A stretch of 64,000 nucleotides of DNA from Tillus elongatus. Lineage: Eukaryota; Arthropoda; Insecta; Coleoptera; Cleridae. The stretch is from NCBI GenBank assembly GCA_964006375.1, contig OZ023270.1:55844536-55908535 (forward strand). The letters are read 5' to 3'. Under the pieces are notes generated by a model. The model saw only the letters and a list, made by a program, of their open reading frames with translations, made no database searches and was not told the DNA's origin. Both the position numbers and the translations under genes were made by a program. This document shows, piece by piece, positions 1 to 11,829 of this stretch; position 1 is the first letter of the stretch; each line of letters begins with the position of its first letter.

Positions 1-640
1 AATGGTATTTGTTCACTGTGATTGCTGTAGTGGTTGGAAATAGCATGTTTTTTGTTCGATACAGTTCGTCAGTAAATAATTTTAATACCACAGAAATCTG
101 AAATGGGAAAATTATAGTTTTTGCTGTTGGTTCATATAAAAAGCAACTGTTGCGTTATTAGCAAATATTTACACACCCTCGTGAATGTGTTACACTAAAA
201 TACGCGATGGTGTAAACACCACAGCCATTGTATCAACATCATACACACAATGTTATACAGAGAGCTGGTCCAACTTACTAAAGCAGCAGTGACTGTGCCA
301 ACATATATAATATAATGTATCTAATATAACTTTGTGTGATAAATATTTAGTGTGTTAGGTTCGACGATGCTGACCGAAAATAGGTGATAGTAGGGTCCAT
401 TTAGAACCCAAATAACCATACATACTTACACACTGTAACGTTCTACGGGGTTATCTATTTGTTAACTAGCAAAACACAGCTTTTCAAGCTACTAATTTAT
501 TATCTCACTATATTCTGACAATGAACATACCAACTATTATATTTCTCTATCAACAAATGTCTATAGAACTATATTTCACTTTTCGCCTTCTATTTTCGTG
601 TGTTCAGCACCAACACTGACTCTCTTACTGACCGACTACT
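1..640. other. No gene seen
   Basis: AT-rich sequence with stops in all frames. It lies beyond the C-terminal end of the piggyBac fossil and may hold its decayed 3' flank, but I see no recognisable terminal repeat. Confidence 0.5.
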
Positions 641-679
641 TCACCTACCGCTCGTTCAATTATACAGTCTGGGGGAGTT

Positions 680-2340
680 CTAGATCTTCCATCTGATATT
701 TCTCGTTCCTTCTCGAATATAATTATAAAATGTTTGCTGCTGTCAACACACTCTACAAGGTGCGTGTGACCATAGAGGTAATATTTCTCTATGAACAGGA
801 TTTTTATAGAAAAGGATGCAACACCGTCCCCTTCTTAGATTAGATCGTCTCGGCCGAATCCTTTGAATGCGATAGACAACATCATTGACCCGTTTGACTA
901 CCTTCTACGTACCTTTTTATCATTTTAGTAGTTTCGGTAACCGTCGTACTGTTTAGTTCCGTTGGAGTGTTGGGCTTCTTCTTGTGCACAGTTCCAAGCA
1001 GGGTTAGATTTTTGGTCAGAAAAAAATTAGCCAAGGCTAAGAACGTACCAAAATTATCTGTAGTTATACCTTAATCAGTGCCATGTAAAGGAGACACTAA
1101 ATCTGTTAATACTTTAAAACCTTGATTTTTCTAAGCTTGCGCTCCTGGCTCCTGTGTAAATTTGCAAATTATGCAGGTATGTCGTTTTCACGTCGGCTAG
1201 TGCCCAATCTTTGCAGCCTTTGAGCTCATATACTGTTTGAATCGTCACTTTCCTCTAAAAGCTACCAGATGCTCATCCAAAGTTATGTGTTCATGGGGAA
1301 CAAATGCCTGTTTACAATTCGTGACAAAAGCTTCCCATGTCTCTCTAAATGCAGCTAACTTGTCTGTTTCTCTTCTCTCGTGTGTTGTCGCTTTATCATC
1401 GAATCGAATAAAATTGCTCATCTGAGTATATCCGTCACGAGACATTGACGCTGTAAATATATTACGACGAATGAACTTACCTGTACGCCACCTTTCTGTA
1501 ACGTTTTATTTCCGACAACGTAGATCTCCTGGTGTAATCAAAACTCGAATAAATGCATCAAGCTCGACAACATCAACATCTTTCCATATATTCTGAGTCT
1601 CTGGATTTTTTCATTGTACGTTCGGTATTTAGGAGTTGCTTCTTGTTTGGTATGTTCATAGATACTTGTCTTCATGTCAAGAGACAGCCAAATGTTGAAA
1701 ACTCTAAAATATTTCACAGGCTTCGCTGGAATATGCCGTTCGTGCTGGTTTGGTACTAACAATGTTCCTCGAAGGACGTCGAGATGGAATAGGTGCATCA
1801 CAGGTCCATATACGTCCAGACTTTGCAGTATGCAGTTTATTGTTTTTTTAACTTTTAACTTCTTTTCTGTCGTCATTTGTTCCTGATTTGTAACTTCCCT
1901 TGTATCTTTTCTCAAACTTAATATTTTTCTAACGTATCTTTCACCGAGTCGTCTTCTTTCTCTTTGACAGCTTCTTCAATGTCGTTTTTAGTTTATGATG
2001 TACTTTCCTCTCCTACTGCTAGCCCAAAGTTTGGATCGCGATCTCCATCATCAATTCTAATTTGCTTACCACTTAGGTAATTACTGTCATAGTTAATCGG
2101 ACTGATATTAGCTTTTATTTCCTCAAGCTCGACTTGAGTTAGGATTTTTCGAATCTTTGCATATTTTTAACAATTGATTGAATGCTTTTATGTTACACTG
2201 TTAGTACAGTTAATCTCTCGTGTGTGATTTTTTTATATAACGATCAATCCGCATACTACTAATTTACCACGTCTCAATTTAGCTTCTGATTCACTGTCGA
2301 CTGCCACTGGAAAAGTACTCTCGCATATACAAGAGCTGTT
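680..2340 (-). pseudogene. piggyBac-type transposase fossil
   Basis: Decayed DDE transposase (piggyBac, DDE_Tnp_1_7 family) read from high to low coordinates across several frames. In order: an acidic N-terminal stretch near 2,140-2,000 containing DGDRDPNFGLAV; a link region at 1,915-1,538; an open stretch at 1,445-1,245 with MSNFIRFDDKATTHER and TLDEHLVAFRG; then DVKTTYLHNLQIYTG near 1,195-1,150 and GITTDNFGTFLA near 1,070-1,030; then a basic block near 1,020-900 resembling the 'GT.+KKK' segment. The motif order matches piggyBac proteins, which cut and paste at TTAA. Stops and frameshifts separate almost every block, so it cannot be functional. The C-terminal limit is uncertain and I could not identify terminal repeats or TTAA flanks. 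Confidence 0.8.
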
Positions 2341-2559
2341 TAATAAGTTTGTAACAGTGCTTATAACTCTTAGTCAGCACCTAAAACAAAACAAAAATAT
2401 ACATATAATATATAAATATGTCACATGAAAGACAACGTGGGGTCCTCCGGGGACTGCAACCATTAATTACTTAGGATATTGGTTTTTAATCCTAGTACTC
2501 AAAAACTGTATACAAATAACAAGTGATCTACTAAATTAAGATTGAAACCTTTGATGAAC

Positions 2560-2660
2560 ACTGATGAGTTCATATGGGAGAAATCAATTCACCACAAAAT
2601 AAGTTTAAGGCTTGTTGACCGTTTCGCTAACAAGGTTAACGTTATCAGACAGACGCATTT
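2560..2660 (-). repeat. Penelope-like 3' terminal fragment
   Basis: Diverged copy of the Penelope-like terminal segment also seen at 51.5, 53.1, 54.6 and 61.9 kb: the 'gatgaacactgatgagttca...' block followed by a hairpin next to GTTTCG. On the minus strand it reads CTGATAAC, a 6-bp stem, then GAAAC. No coding part is attached. Confidence 0.55.
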
Positions 2661-3265
2661 TTAGTCGCCTGACATTTAATAATAAACATTATTTCTAGTC
2701 GTTTTTTCGCTTATATTATTCAACCTGCCAATGACGCGAACTTTTTGGTCAAACCATCGTTAGGTCTTAAGAATGCGGTGTTGTGTATTGGGTTCTTGGT
2801 TCTCGAAAGTGTACTTAACAATTGTTATAACTGAGGTCTAAATCAATAAATATGACTTTTTTATATTACTATTTAACTAAGTAACCTGACTACGCAAAGG
2901 GGGATTAATGAAAGTTCTTGATATAAAATCTTTGGAACGTCCACTCACATATATTTTGCATTGCAACAGGGTCGATAACTTATCCTTTTTCTAAAACCCT
3001 GATTAAAACCGGCTTATAGTTAGGACAACGCATTGGTGATAACGTTGGTGTTAGACCCAGTAGACGTCACTTTCACTATCAGAACCTTTCCTCGCATTAT
3101 GGCTCTCCACTATCCCTAATAATGTTGTAATGCATATTTGTAGTAGAAAATGACAGGAAAATGGACATAAAAAAACTAATATTTGTTTCTTATTAGCGTC
3201 ATTGCACAATGTTGTAATATACATCACACACGAAAGAAATTGCAGAACAATGGCGAGAAGTATAA
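2660..3265. other. No gene seen
   Basis: AT-rich, stop-laden stretch between the Penelope fragment and the first family A repeat. The 77-codon minus-strand frame at 3,051-3,284 has no recognisable motif. Confidence 0.5.
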
Positions 3266-3409
3266 AAAAGCCTGGACGCAGCAAGTGCGTTATGGTAGTG
3301 AATTTTCATAGAAATGATCTGGCACAAAATATTTTATTATAACTTTTTTTTCTTGTAACATAGAAATCTAAATTTTGGTGTGTAGTTTACTTTTTATATC
3401 GTAAGCCTA

Positions 3410-3870
3410 CCTACCAAATTTGGTTATCATAGATTTTTTATTTTTTAAGAAAAAAAATTTTTTCAAATAAAAACTCAAATTTTTTCCCGAAAACCTCGTC
3501 CGATTTTTCTGATTAACGAACTTATCAAAGCCATTTACAAAAGGAAGGTACATGCCAAATTTTATCAAAATCGGCCTATTATTCTTAGAGATAAAAATTT
3601 TTTTCGAATGAAAACTCAAAATTTTCCCGGAAAACCTCGTCCGATTTTCTTGACTAACAAACTTGTCAAAGCCATTTACAAAAGGAAGGTACATGCCAAA
3701 TTTTATTAAAATCGGCTTATTACTTTTTGAGATAAGAATTTTTTTCGAAGAAAAACTCAAAATGTATCCGGAAAACCTCGTCCGATTTTCCTGACTAACG
3801 AACTTATCCAAGCCATTTACAAAAGAAACGTACATGCCAAATTTTATCAAAATCGGCCTATTATTTTTTG
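3410..3870 (-). repeat. Tandem 141-bp repeat (about 3 units), open on minus strand
   Basis: The phrase AAACCTCGTC recurs at 3,491, 3,632 and 3,773, a period of 141 bp. Since 141 is 47 codons, the minus-strand frame 3,850-3,407 stays open through all units and gives a 147-residue protein with a 47-residue repeat (each unit includes ILIKFGMYLPFVNG and KFVSQENRTRFSG). No known domain is recognised. The open frame may be an effect of period and base composition rather than coding selection. Confidence 0.75.
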
Positions 3871-3880
3871 GGTTATCGGT

Positions 3881-3883
<3 letters not shown>

Positions 3884-3971
<88 letters not shown>
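3884..3971. repeat. (TA)n array, core of family A copy 1
   Basis: About 88 bp of pure TA between the family A left phrase (GTTATCGGTGTGA) and right phrase (GAAACTGACC). Confidence 0.97.
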
Positions 3972-3973
<2 letters not shown>

Positions 3974-4129
3974 TGAAACTGACCCCGGATATGGGTTCTA
4001 GGGGTCCTAGTTCGCGCTCATTTGCAAAATTTTTTTCAAAATTCAAAAGTCGGGATCTCCCCATTAGTGAATTTTTTCTACGAAAATTCACTAAAAACAC
4101 ACAATTCAACGTCACTTGCTTAACAAAAT

Positions 4130-4690
4130 AAGGATGTTAAGAAATATTAGCTTACAAAATTCTCAAGATATGTCCCAATCTTACTGAAACAATTGTAACT
4201 TAACACAACTCTTTAAGATCTCGAAAGTGTCACGAAAATGCAGGCCCCCAAAGAAATTCAATGTCTAGTCACCGCACTAACTATAAAAGTCACAAATCAC
4301 TCAAGAAATACTCATAGATTCCAAGCCTAACGAAAATACTACTACAAGAGTACAACATACTGAGTAATTATTTTAATTCGCTTGATAGACACCAAAGCTA
4401 CGAGAAAAGTTGGAAAAGTGAATTTTTCTACACCATGAGACTGAATGCATCCAAGACTCTTGCGTTGCTGTATTTGCTATGCTGTCGTGAGGTTTTCGAA
4501 AAAGGGCACCCTACAATGCAGCGACTATGATTTTTTTCCTTAATCTGAAAAGGGGGACTTCGGTAGAGAGTTCTGAAGGCAAAATTTCATTGGAAATTGT
4601 CAAAAACGAGCATTTTAATTCAAATTTAAAAAAACTATAGCTTTATAAAAACCAATACATGGTGTAAAATTATAGGGTCCGTCATGGCTT
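4130..4690. other. No gene seen
   Basis: AT-rich sequence with no long open frame or recognised repeat. Confidence 0.45.
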
Positions 4691-4699
4691 AAATGGTGA

Positions 4700-5060
4700 T
4701 GGCGTTTAACTTTCTAATTTAAACAAGGAGGTACCGCGAGATAACAATAGCCAAGCCATACGTCATACATTAAGAGAACAAGATCCCGATTAAACACTCA
4801 AGGCCGCTGACTAATAGAAGTAACAATAGGACGAAATAACAACCACATTATTCGTAGATGGGTAAACAACCAAGACCAACTCAGAAAACGGCCACCTGAA
4901 AAGATCACCTTCAAAATGGCTAACTCGTGTGAAAACCGCCTTGTGGATCCACACCCCACTAGACAGACAAATAGTAAATGGAAGTATCTAGACCACGGAC
5001 GAGCAGTCCTACATTACGACTACATGTGTTTTCGGTTAGATTTATGTCTTTTTTTAAAAT
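4700..5060 (+). pseudogene. Possible transposase N-terminal fragment
   Basis: One frame reads about 70 residues including IGRNNNHIIRRWVNNQDQ, which resembles the helix-turn-helix of Tc1/mariner-type transposases. Another frame nearby gives DNNSQAIRHTLREQDPD. There is no catalytic domain, so the assignment is weak and rests only on the HTH-like pattern. Confidence 0.3.
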
Positions 5061-5287
5061 TTTATTCATATTAGTAATAATTTTTTATAAATTTGTGTCA
5101 TTCAAATAAATTGTTTTGAAAGGTTAATCATTTTAACAGGAAAATTAACTCGGGTGCTTTGATGCCACTGCCGACAACAAAATACTTTGGCGGCGTGATA
5201 TCATCTTACCATCCGTACACTAAATTGACAAAATTTATCTCGTGGTCTTCTTAACAACAATAATTTATTACAAATATATGTTATAAA

Positions 5288-6494
<1,207 letters not shown>

Positions 6495-6559
6495 CCGTAT
6501 CGTTGGGTAGTTCTTATTACTCGGAAATTCAACTGGAAAAATTTATTTAAATTTGTTAT

Positions 6560-6900
6560 AAAATGCCAGTATTTCAGCTTTAACGGATATAATTGAACAG
6601 AATAGCCATTACCAGGAACGAAACTTGATTTTTTTCAACAAAATGGAGTTGCAGCTCATTACGCAATGCACGTAAGATAATGTTGGATGACTTTTCAAGG
6701 ACGATGGATTGGGAGGAGGGGACAAATTGAATGGCCTACACAATCGTCAAATGTACCTCATGTTCCGTAAAACTTGCAACAGCGGATCGTGCGCGAGTGT
6801 AATCACACAACAAATGCCAAACAGTTTTAGATAACATTTATAACAATTTCTTTTCTCTTTAGGGGGTGCAAAGTGAATATTTTCAGGAATTATCATAAAA
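6560..6900 (+). pseudogene. Mariner-like (DD41D-type) transposase remnant
   Basis: C-terminal half of a transposase of the kind intact at 42.5 kb. One frame reads FFQQNGVAAHYAMHVR, matching the second catalytic block (WFQQDGAPPHY) with the Asp replaced by Asn. After a frameshift comes GRWIGRRGQIEWPTQSS, the conserved block before the third Asp, and then a degraded tail near 6,880 matching the C-terminal 'EHFEHLL' region. The catalytic substitution and frameshifts make it inactive. Confidence 0.75.
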
Positions 6901-6959
6901 TATTCCGTAAAAATGTTTTCATTTTAAAACTTGCAACTAATATTTCAAGGCATACATGT

Positions 6960-7040
6960 ACGTGCGTCCGTGTGTGTGCGTGTGTGTGTGTGTGTTTGGG
7001 TGCGTGCGCGCGTGCGCGCGCGCATGTGTGTGTGTGTGTA
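6960..7040. repeat. (TG/CG)n purine-pyrimidine run
   Basis: Alternating TG and CG tract, a potential Z-DNA-forming simple repeat. Confidence 0.85.
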
Positions 7041-7284
7041 CAACATGGTTTGAGAAGCTTCTATGCCACCTAAAAACTGTTTTTTTTATTACACTGTAAA
7101 ATTATTTTCGGAGGCTACGTCCCTTGGCCAGTTATCAGAGTCAAGTATTTTCATGAAAATTGCTAAGTTTCTTCTCGAAAATGCTATATATTTAAAAATT
7201 ATCAATTTATTTTTAACAAATTTTACTCGTATATTAGGGCACTGGGATCGATCACAGGGTCTCCTTTCACTTTTTCAGTACAAA

Positions 7285-7550
7285 CATTAACATTAACCGA
7301 GGTTCTGGCATTGTATTTGAGCAAGTTGAATGTCTGCACGTTCCGACCTTCGGAGGGGGCATAAAGCCGTCTGTCTCGTGTCCATGCGATGTTGGGCTCG
7401 TTAAAGATCCCTATTCTCCCTACAGAAAGACAGGGCTTTCGCAAAATTTTTAGGATAGTGAGGTGAAACTGCTCCCTGGCGTCGGTGATTGGCCAAAGTC
7501 GCAGAAATAGCCCGACGTTAAAGAAACAAAAGACACACACACACACACAA
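7285..7550 (+). repeat. SINE body with (AC)n tail
   Basis: Shares ordered blocks with 59,585-59,810: 'attaaccgagg', 'ttgtatttgagca', 'cgttaaa', the 'gcaaaattttt.ag.at' block, 'cctggcgtcggtg' and 'cattaaag/cgttaaag' near the end. It ends in ACAAAAG followed by an (AC)n tail (7,530-7,550). The tRNA-like head is missing, so this copy is 5'-truncated. SINEs are moved by LINE machinery. Confidence 0.6.
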
Positions 7551-7559
7551 CTCGTATAT

Positions 7560-7860
7560 TACCATCAAATTATAGATGGAATGTTCCAAGATTTAATTTT
7601 GTTGAATGAATGTAATCCAAGTTTTTTCGGAATTAAGTTTAACAGAATTTAGAAAATACTGCGAAATATATTTCTTTTTATTAGAAAAGGACATTAATGT
7701 TCCGTATAAAGTTAAATAGAATAAACAAAGATGTATACATTAAATGATTTACTTGTCAATAGTGTTTCTAATTAACATAATTTTACACGAGTGACATATT
7801 AAACTGTTAGAAAATATTCAGATGCATTGGAGAGAATTCCAATCCCAAAATCAGCTACGT
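7560..7860. other. No gene seen
   Basis: AT-rich stretch with no open frame or known motif. Confidence 0.45.
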
Positions 7861-7869
7861 GAGTTTAAC

Positions 7870-7970
7870 ATGTGTGTGTTAGTGTGTGTGTGTGCGTGTG
7901 TGTGTGTGTGTGTGGGGGGGGGTGCGTGAGTGCATGCGTGCGTGCGTGTTTATTATTATTATTATTTTGT
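7870..7970. repeat. (TG)n / (TGCG)n / (TTA)n compound microsatellite
   Basis: TG run, a poly-G stretch, GTGCGTGCGTG-type repeats, then (TTA)n at 7,951-7,966. On the minus strand this is LINE 3' end, (ATA)n, then AC-rich repeat: the downstream flank of the Tx1-like LINE. Confidence 0.9.
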
Positions 7971-8062
7971 TTAACGGTTCGGGATAAAGAAACTTTAACC
8001 TGAAGTTATGTCAAGAACAAATCAAAGTAATGTTCAATCGACTCAACAACAATAAATTATCA

Positions 8063-9016
8063 CTAGAAATCAAAAACTAAATCCATGTCGTGAACCCTGC
8101 AGAGAACATTATTGAAACCCCATCTAGCGTTAAACGTGTCAACATTATCCCTAGCCATATACCAAGTGTATTCCTTCAGTATGCGAGATTTAAGCCTGTT
8201 TTTGTAGATGTGAACATATGGTTGGTGTTGTACATTATCCTTGAAGAAGGCTGTCATATCATTATGTACTGTGCTTTTGGCTAAGTTAAACAGAAAATTG
8301 CAAACTGCTGCAACAAGGCCATAACTTGAAGGTATACCCCCATATACGTCACTAATGCGTAATGGTCTGGGTAATATCATTTGAACAAGTGAGTTGGCAA
8401 AGTTCCATAGGGGAATTACTTTGGAGCATGTAATAATCATGTGCCATGAGGTGGCTGTAGTTTTACACCACGGGCATAAATTTGATGGCGCTAGTCCTGC
8501 CTTGTACAAAAATACAGGATCTGCCAATTTATTTTTAGCAAATCTGGAGGCGACGACGGCATCATGGCCAATCGTGGGCCTTGTTAAAATTGATGACCAG
8601 TTAATTGGATCATCTGTCCATGCACCCTTGAGTGGAGTGCCCAAAGAGTAAAACCTGAATACAAGATCATGCAGTAATGTGCGTTTGCTCTGAACATCAC
8701 ACATCACTCTTTTACCATCATGACTTTCATAAGTTACTTCAAAATGTGGGCTAGATGGCCCCAGCGTACTAACTACCGATTTGAGAAACTTACTGACTGT
8801 TGACCTCAAATGATTATAATTGATTCTCAAGTTACCACTCTGTGTTATATTATAATCTGGGATTTGTAAATCTTCAAACGATTTCCATTCAGGTCCTGCA
8901 AAGAGATCATTAGCGGTGTAATAATCCAAGCTAAACCAAAGATTGGAGTAATTGAAATTTCCCAGATTTAGACGAGACTTTGTTAGTGGTATTTTTTTGA
9001 GCTCTGATATAGACAA
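8063..9016 (-). pseudogene. LINE ORF2 C-terminal part with zinc knuckle
   Basis: Continuation of the reverse transcriptase frame at 8,983-10,116, shifted by a single frameshift near 9,000 beside an A-run. It holds the region after the RT thumb and a C-terminal CCHC knuckle, CPWCKTTATSWHMIITC (C-x2-C-x7-H-x4-C), typical of L1/Tx1 ORF2 C-termini. About 310 residues are free of stops and it ends in a normal stop at 8,063. The paralogue at 10,502-11,080 has the same knuckle (CSLCSVPNTSWHLLISC). Apart from the frameshift and 5' truncation this copy looks young. Confidence 0.85.
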
Positions 9017-10116
9017 TGGATAATTGTTTCTGATTCCAATACCTCTTTTAGGAAGACTGAAGTTGGAGCTAAATGGTGAGTTGAATAATTAACAAAGAAC
9101 ACTTGCCACGATAGTCCAGCTGATCTATGGGTTTTTAACAATGACACTGTCATCAGTTTCCATTTAGAATCCTCTAGGCAGAATAAAAACCTAAGTGCAA
9201 AAAGAATACGAAATATTTTGATTTTGGACTCAAGATAGACTAGACCCAACCCTTCATAGCAAACTGGGAGACAAAGGTGTTGTTCTGCAACCCAGTGCTT
9301 TCTGCCAGACCAAAAAATATCAATTAGAAGTTTCTGTAATTTCTTTATAAAGTCAGTTGGGGTTGGAAAAATCTGCAATATGTACCATAGTTTAGGGGCG
9401 AGAAATTGATTAATCAATAGAACTCTGACTCGCCACGAAAGAGTAGGGATTACTATTTTCCATTTTTCAGCTGAAATTTTTATCTTGTCAAACATTTTAT
9501 TAAGATTGCCTTCGTCTGCCCTATCTTCGTTGTTGCCAAATGTAATGCCAAGGATCTTAGCACTGTCAGAGGACCAAGAAATGCCCAGTGGACTTTCTGT
9601 TAGACCCCTGTACGCACCAAGCCAGTGTCCACTAGATTTTTGAAGGTTTAGCAGAGAACCAGAATTGCATGAATAAATGTGATAGCAATCTAGTATCTTA
9701 TCTAAGTTAGTTTTGTCTGAAATTACAACGTTGACGTCATCAGCATATGCTGTAGCTTTTAGATAGATGTCTGGTCTAGGAATGGGAAGTTTAAGTCCTA
9801 TAAGGCGGGTTCTCAGAATAGCAAGGAAGGGCTCTATAGCAATAGTGAATAGTGAACCGGACAGAGGGCATCCTTGACGGATACCCTGTTTGATGTTAAT
9901 GGGGGAAGAAAGCAAGCCACATGTTTTGATCATGCGTGCAGCGTCTACATATAATAGTCTAATGTAGCTTATAAAAAGTGGGCCAAAATTGAACTTTTTT
10001 AGAAGCAGAAATAGATAGTCATGTTTTATCTTATCAAAGGCACTTTGCTGGTCCAAAGAAATAATCGCGGCTGGAATGTCATTGAGGTTAACATAGGCGA
10101 TGAGCTCCCTGTACAA
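8983..10116 (-). pseudogene. LINE ORF2 reverse transcriptase (5'-truncated)
   Basis: Reverse transcriptase of L1/Tx1 type: LDQQSAFDKI (catalytic Asp, motif A), GIRQGCPLSGSLFTIAIEP (motif B), TAYADDVNVVI (YADD catalytic motif C), then thumb and connection. The first residues, ELIAYVNLNDIPA, correspond to the segment just before motif A, so the endonuclease and N-terminal RT are absent. RT would copy LINE RNA at the nicked target in the nucleus. The catalytic residues are intact, but the truncation and the frameshift at the C-terminal end make it non-autonomous. Confidence 0.9.
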
Positions 10117-10129
10117 GTGAAGGCTATCA

Positions 10130-10151
10130 TAAATGTGTGTGTGTGTGTGTG

Positions 10152-10233
<82 letters not shown>

Positions 10234-10234
10234 T
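10130..10234. repeat. (TG)n followed by (TTA)n array
   Basis: GTGTGTGTG (10,136-10,152), then about 80 bp of (TTA)n. On the minus strand it is the 3' tail of the LINE at 10,235-11,813 ((AAT)n), then (AC)n, then the start of the next LINE. Confidence 0.95.
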
Positions 10235-10501
10235 TATTTATTATTATCACAGTAGGATATTACATCACAGTTCTACAATCAGGTAATTAAAATATATACA
10301 TGTCATTTCTGTAATAAAAAAGGATGAAGAAAATAAAGTTTCAGCTTAAATACAAAGAACAAGAGATTAAGAAAAAAAAACAAGAAATAAATAAATAGAT
10401 AAAAATAATGTCTATTCTTCTTTCTCCCTCCTTTCTTTGTTAGAACTTAAAAATAAGGAAGTTCCGTCCAGACCAAACAACATCTCATCGTTCCACCATT
10501 T

Positions 10502-11080
10502 TTACTGAAAATCTTCCAGCGCATTTCGGCCAGAGAACCAAGCAAACTCTGTGAGGATACGGGACTTTAATCTATTTTTGAACATATGAATATACGGTCC
10601 ATGCTGTTGTCCATTTTTCATTTTGGCTATGAAAGCGTTGTATATAGTGTATTTGGCTAAATTGTAAAAATAGTTAACAAAATTCGATGATTGGTTGCGG
10701 GAATTGGAAGAGATGCCAGCATATATATCTCGAGTCTGGAGGTTGGAACTCATGAGCCTTAACTTCACTGTATCAATGAAAGACCAAACCTGCTGCACTT
10801 CTGAACAAGATATCAGTAGATGCCACGATGTATTTGGAACACTACACAGAGAACAAACACTTGATATACGACTGCTAATCCTATGAAGGTAGATTCCATC
10901 TGCTAGCCTGTTCTTTGCCAACCGTACGGACACATCCGTTTCATATCCAAATGATAAATTTTGCTGAAAGCCCATCCAGTGTATGTCATCGTCGGACCAG
11001 GATCCTTTAAAAGGCGAATTTACATGGAAGTATTTCAATACTAGAGTCTGTTGAATAAGCTTTTTCTGGGTTCTGTTCAT
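10502..11080 (-). pseudogene. LINE ORF2 C-terminus, copy 2
   Basis: 192-residue open stretch aligning to the C-terminal third of the neighbouring LINE: a shared 'FKGSWSDDDIHW' block, CSLCSVPNTSWHLLISC zinc knuckle (C-x2-C-x7-H-x4-C) and 'KNRLKSRIL.E..W..ARDN'-type end. It carries no RT catalytic motif. Confidence 0.85.
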
Positions 11081-11367
11081 CTCAACTTCTTTTTCATCTG
11101 CGGTTTTAAAAAAACATTTTAATTTTTCCGTTCCTTGCTTCCAATTCTACTGGCGTGTCTATTAGAACATTTTGAAGATTCTCCTTAATATACTGGAAAT
11201 TTCTCCTCAGACTATATTGATGATCAGAGTCTCTAATATGTAGATTTTCAAAGGCTTCTAAACGGCCTCCATCTAAGATGTCAGCGATCGTAAAAAAACT
11301 ATTAACAAACCAAAGACTGGAAAAATGAAAGTTGGGTAATATTCTAGAGTTGGTTAAAGGAAAGGTT

Positions 11368-11781
11368 TTATACCCAAAGATATTCTTTGTGATCTGTGAT
11401 GTAAGTTTTGAGTGTTAGTGAAGCCTCCAGAACTGAGTCTATATACTTAGAAACATTCGATATGCGGACGTTAGGTTCAATAAAGAACGTCTGCCATGTG
11501 AGGTTGGCACCATAAACAGATTTCAGGAGGTGATTTGTGAAAATATACCACTTAGAATTTTCGCTACACACCAAATATTTTAACATGAAGTTTACTCGAA
11601 AGTTCCTGACCTTAGATGGAACATGTACTAGACCCATACCACCATACTTTACCGGCAGACAGAGATGATCAGCAGTTAACCATCTATGAATATTTTTTTT
11701 TATTCTGTTTAAGAAATCGTTATCGACCGGAAAAATCTGAAGGTGATACCAAAGTCTCGGAGCAATTATTTGGTTTATCAC
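11368..11781 (-). pseudogene. LINE ORF2 RT thumb fragment, copy 2
   Basis: 137-residue stretch beginning INQIIAPRLWYHLQIFPVD and containing LCLPVKYGGMGLVHV, parallel to LCLPVCYEGLGLVYL in the neighbouring LINE. It belongs to the same broken ORF as 10,502-11,080. Confidence 0.85.
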
Positions 11782-11829
11782 CAGGGATCTTCCTTTCCAA
11801 GAAAGTGTGTGTGTGCAGCCGTAAGGGTG

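Larger units (their letters stand above)
3266..4110 (+). repeat. Family A repeat, copy 1 (internally deleted)
   Basis: Starts with one arm of the family's inverted repeat (GGACGCAGCAAGTGCG), then jumps to the 'taaattttgg' segment. About three tandem 141-bp units follow (3,410-3,870), then GGTTATCGGTGTGA, a (TA)n core and the right segment (GAAACTGACCCCGGATATGG to the CATTAGTGAATTTT block). The same order of blocks occurs in every family A copy. It encodes no recognised protein, so I treat it as a non-autonomous mobile repeat of unknown class. Confidence 0.8.
7970..10130 (-). mobile_element. Tx1/L1-like LINE, 5'-truncated
   Basis: Non-LTR retrotransposon on the minus strand, starting inside the reverse transcriptase at a (TG)n/(TTA)n junction (10,130-10,235) and ending in (ATA)n plus AC-rich repeat. 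The coding part is open in two overlapping frames. The short 3' UTR (8,062-7,970) runs into the simple repeat. Abutting AC repeats on both sides suggest insertion into a microsatellite, as is known for several Tx1-clade LINEs. Confidence 0.8.
10235..11813 (-). mobile_element. Second Tx1/L1-like LINE, 5'-truncated
   Basis: Paralogue of the neighbouring LINE. It begins after a short (AC)n run (GTGTGTGTGTGC on the plus strand at 11,803-11,814) inside the RT thumb (VINQIIAPRLWYHLQIFP, compared with LINQFLAPKLWYILQIFP in the neighbour). It ends in an AT-rich 3' UTR and an (AAT)n tail at 10,234. Several frameshifts between 11,100 and 11,370 break the frame. Confidence 0.8.

Noticed and set aside
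3410..3870. CRISPR-like spaced repeats
   Set aside because: The 141-bp units are contiguous tandem repeats without unique spacers, in a eukaryotic repeat.
3868..4131. Open frames reading poly-(Tyr-Ile) across TA arrays (also at 6.3, 23.3, 34.6, 35.1, 40.8, 46.4, 49.7, 52.3 and 57.6 kb)
   Set aside because: (TA)n has no stop in two frames; these are microsatellite artefacts.
8090..8651. Plus-strand frames over the Tx1-like LINE
   Set aside because: They are antisense shadows of the minus-strand LINE ORF.
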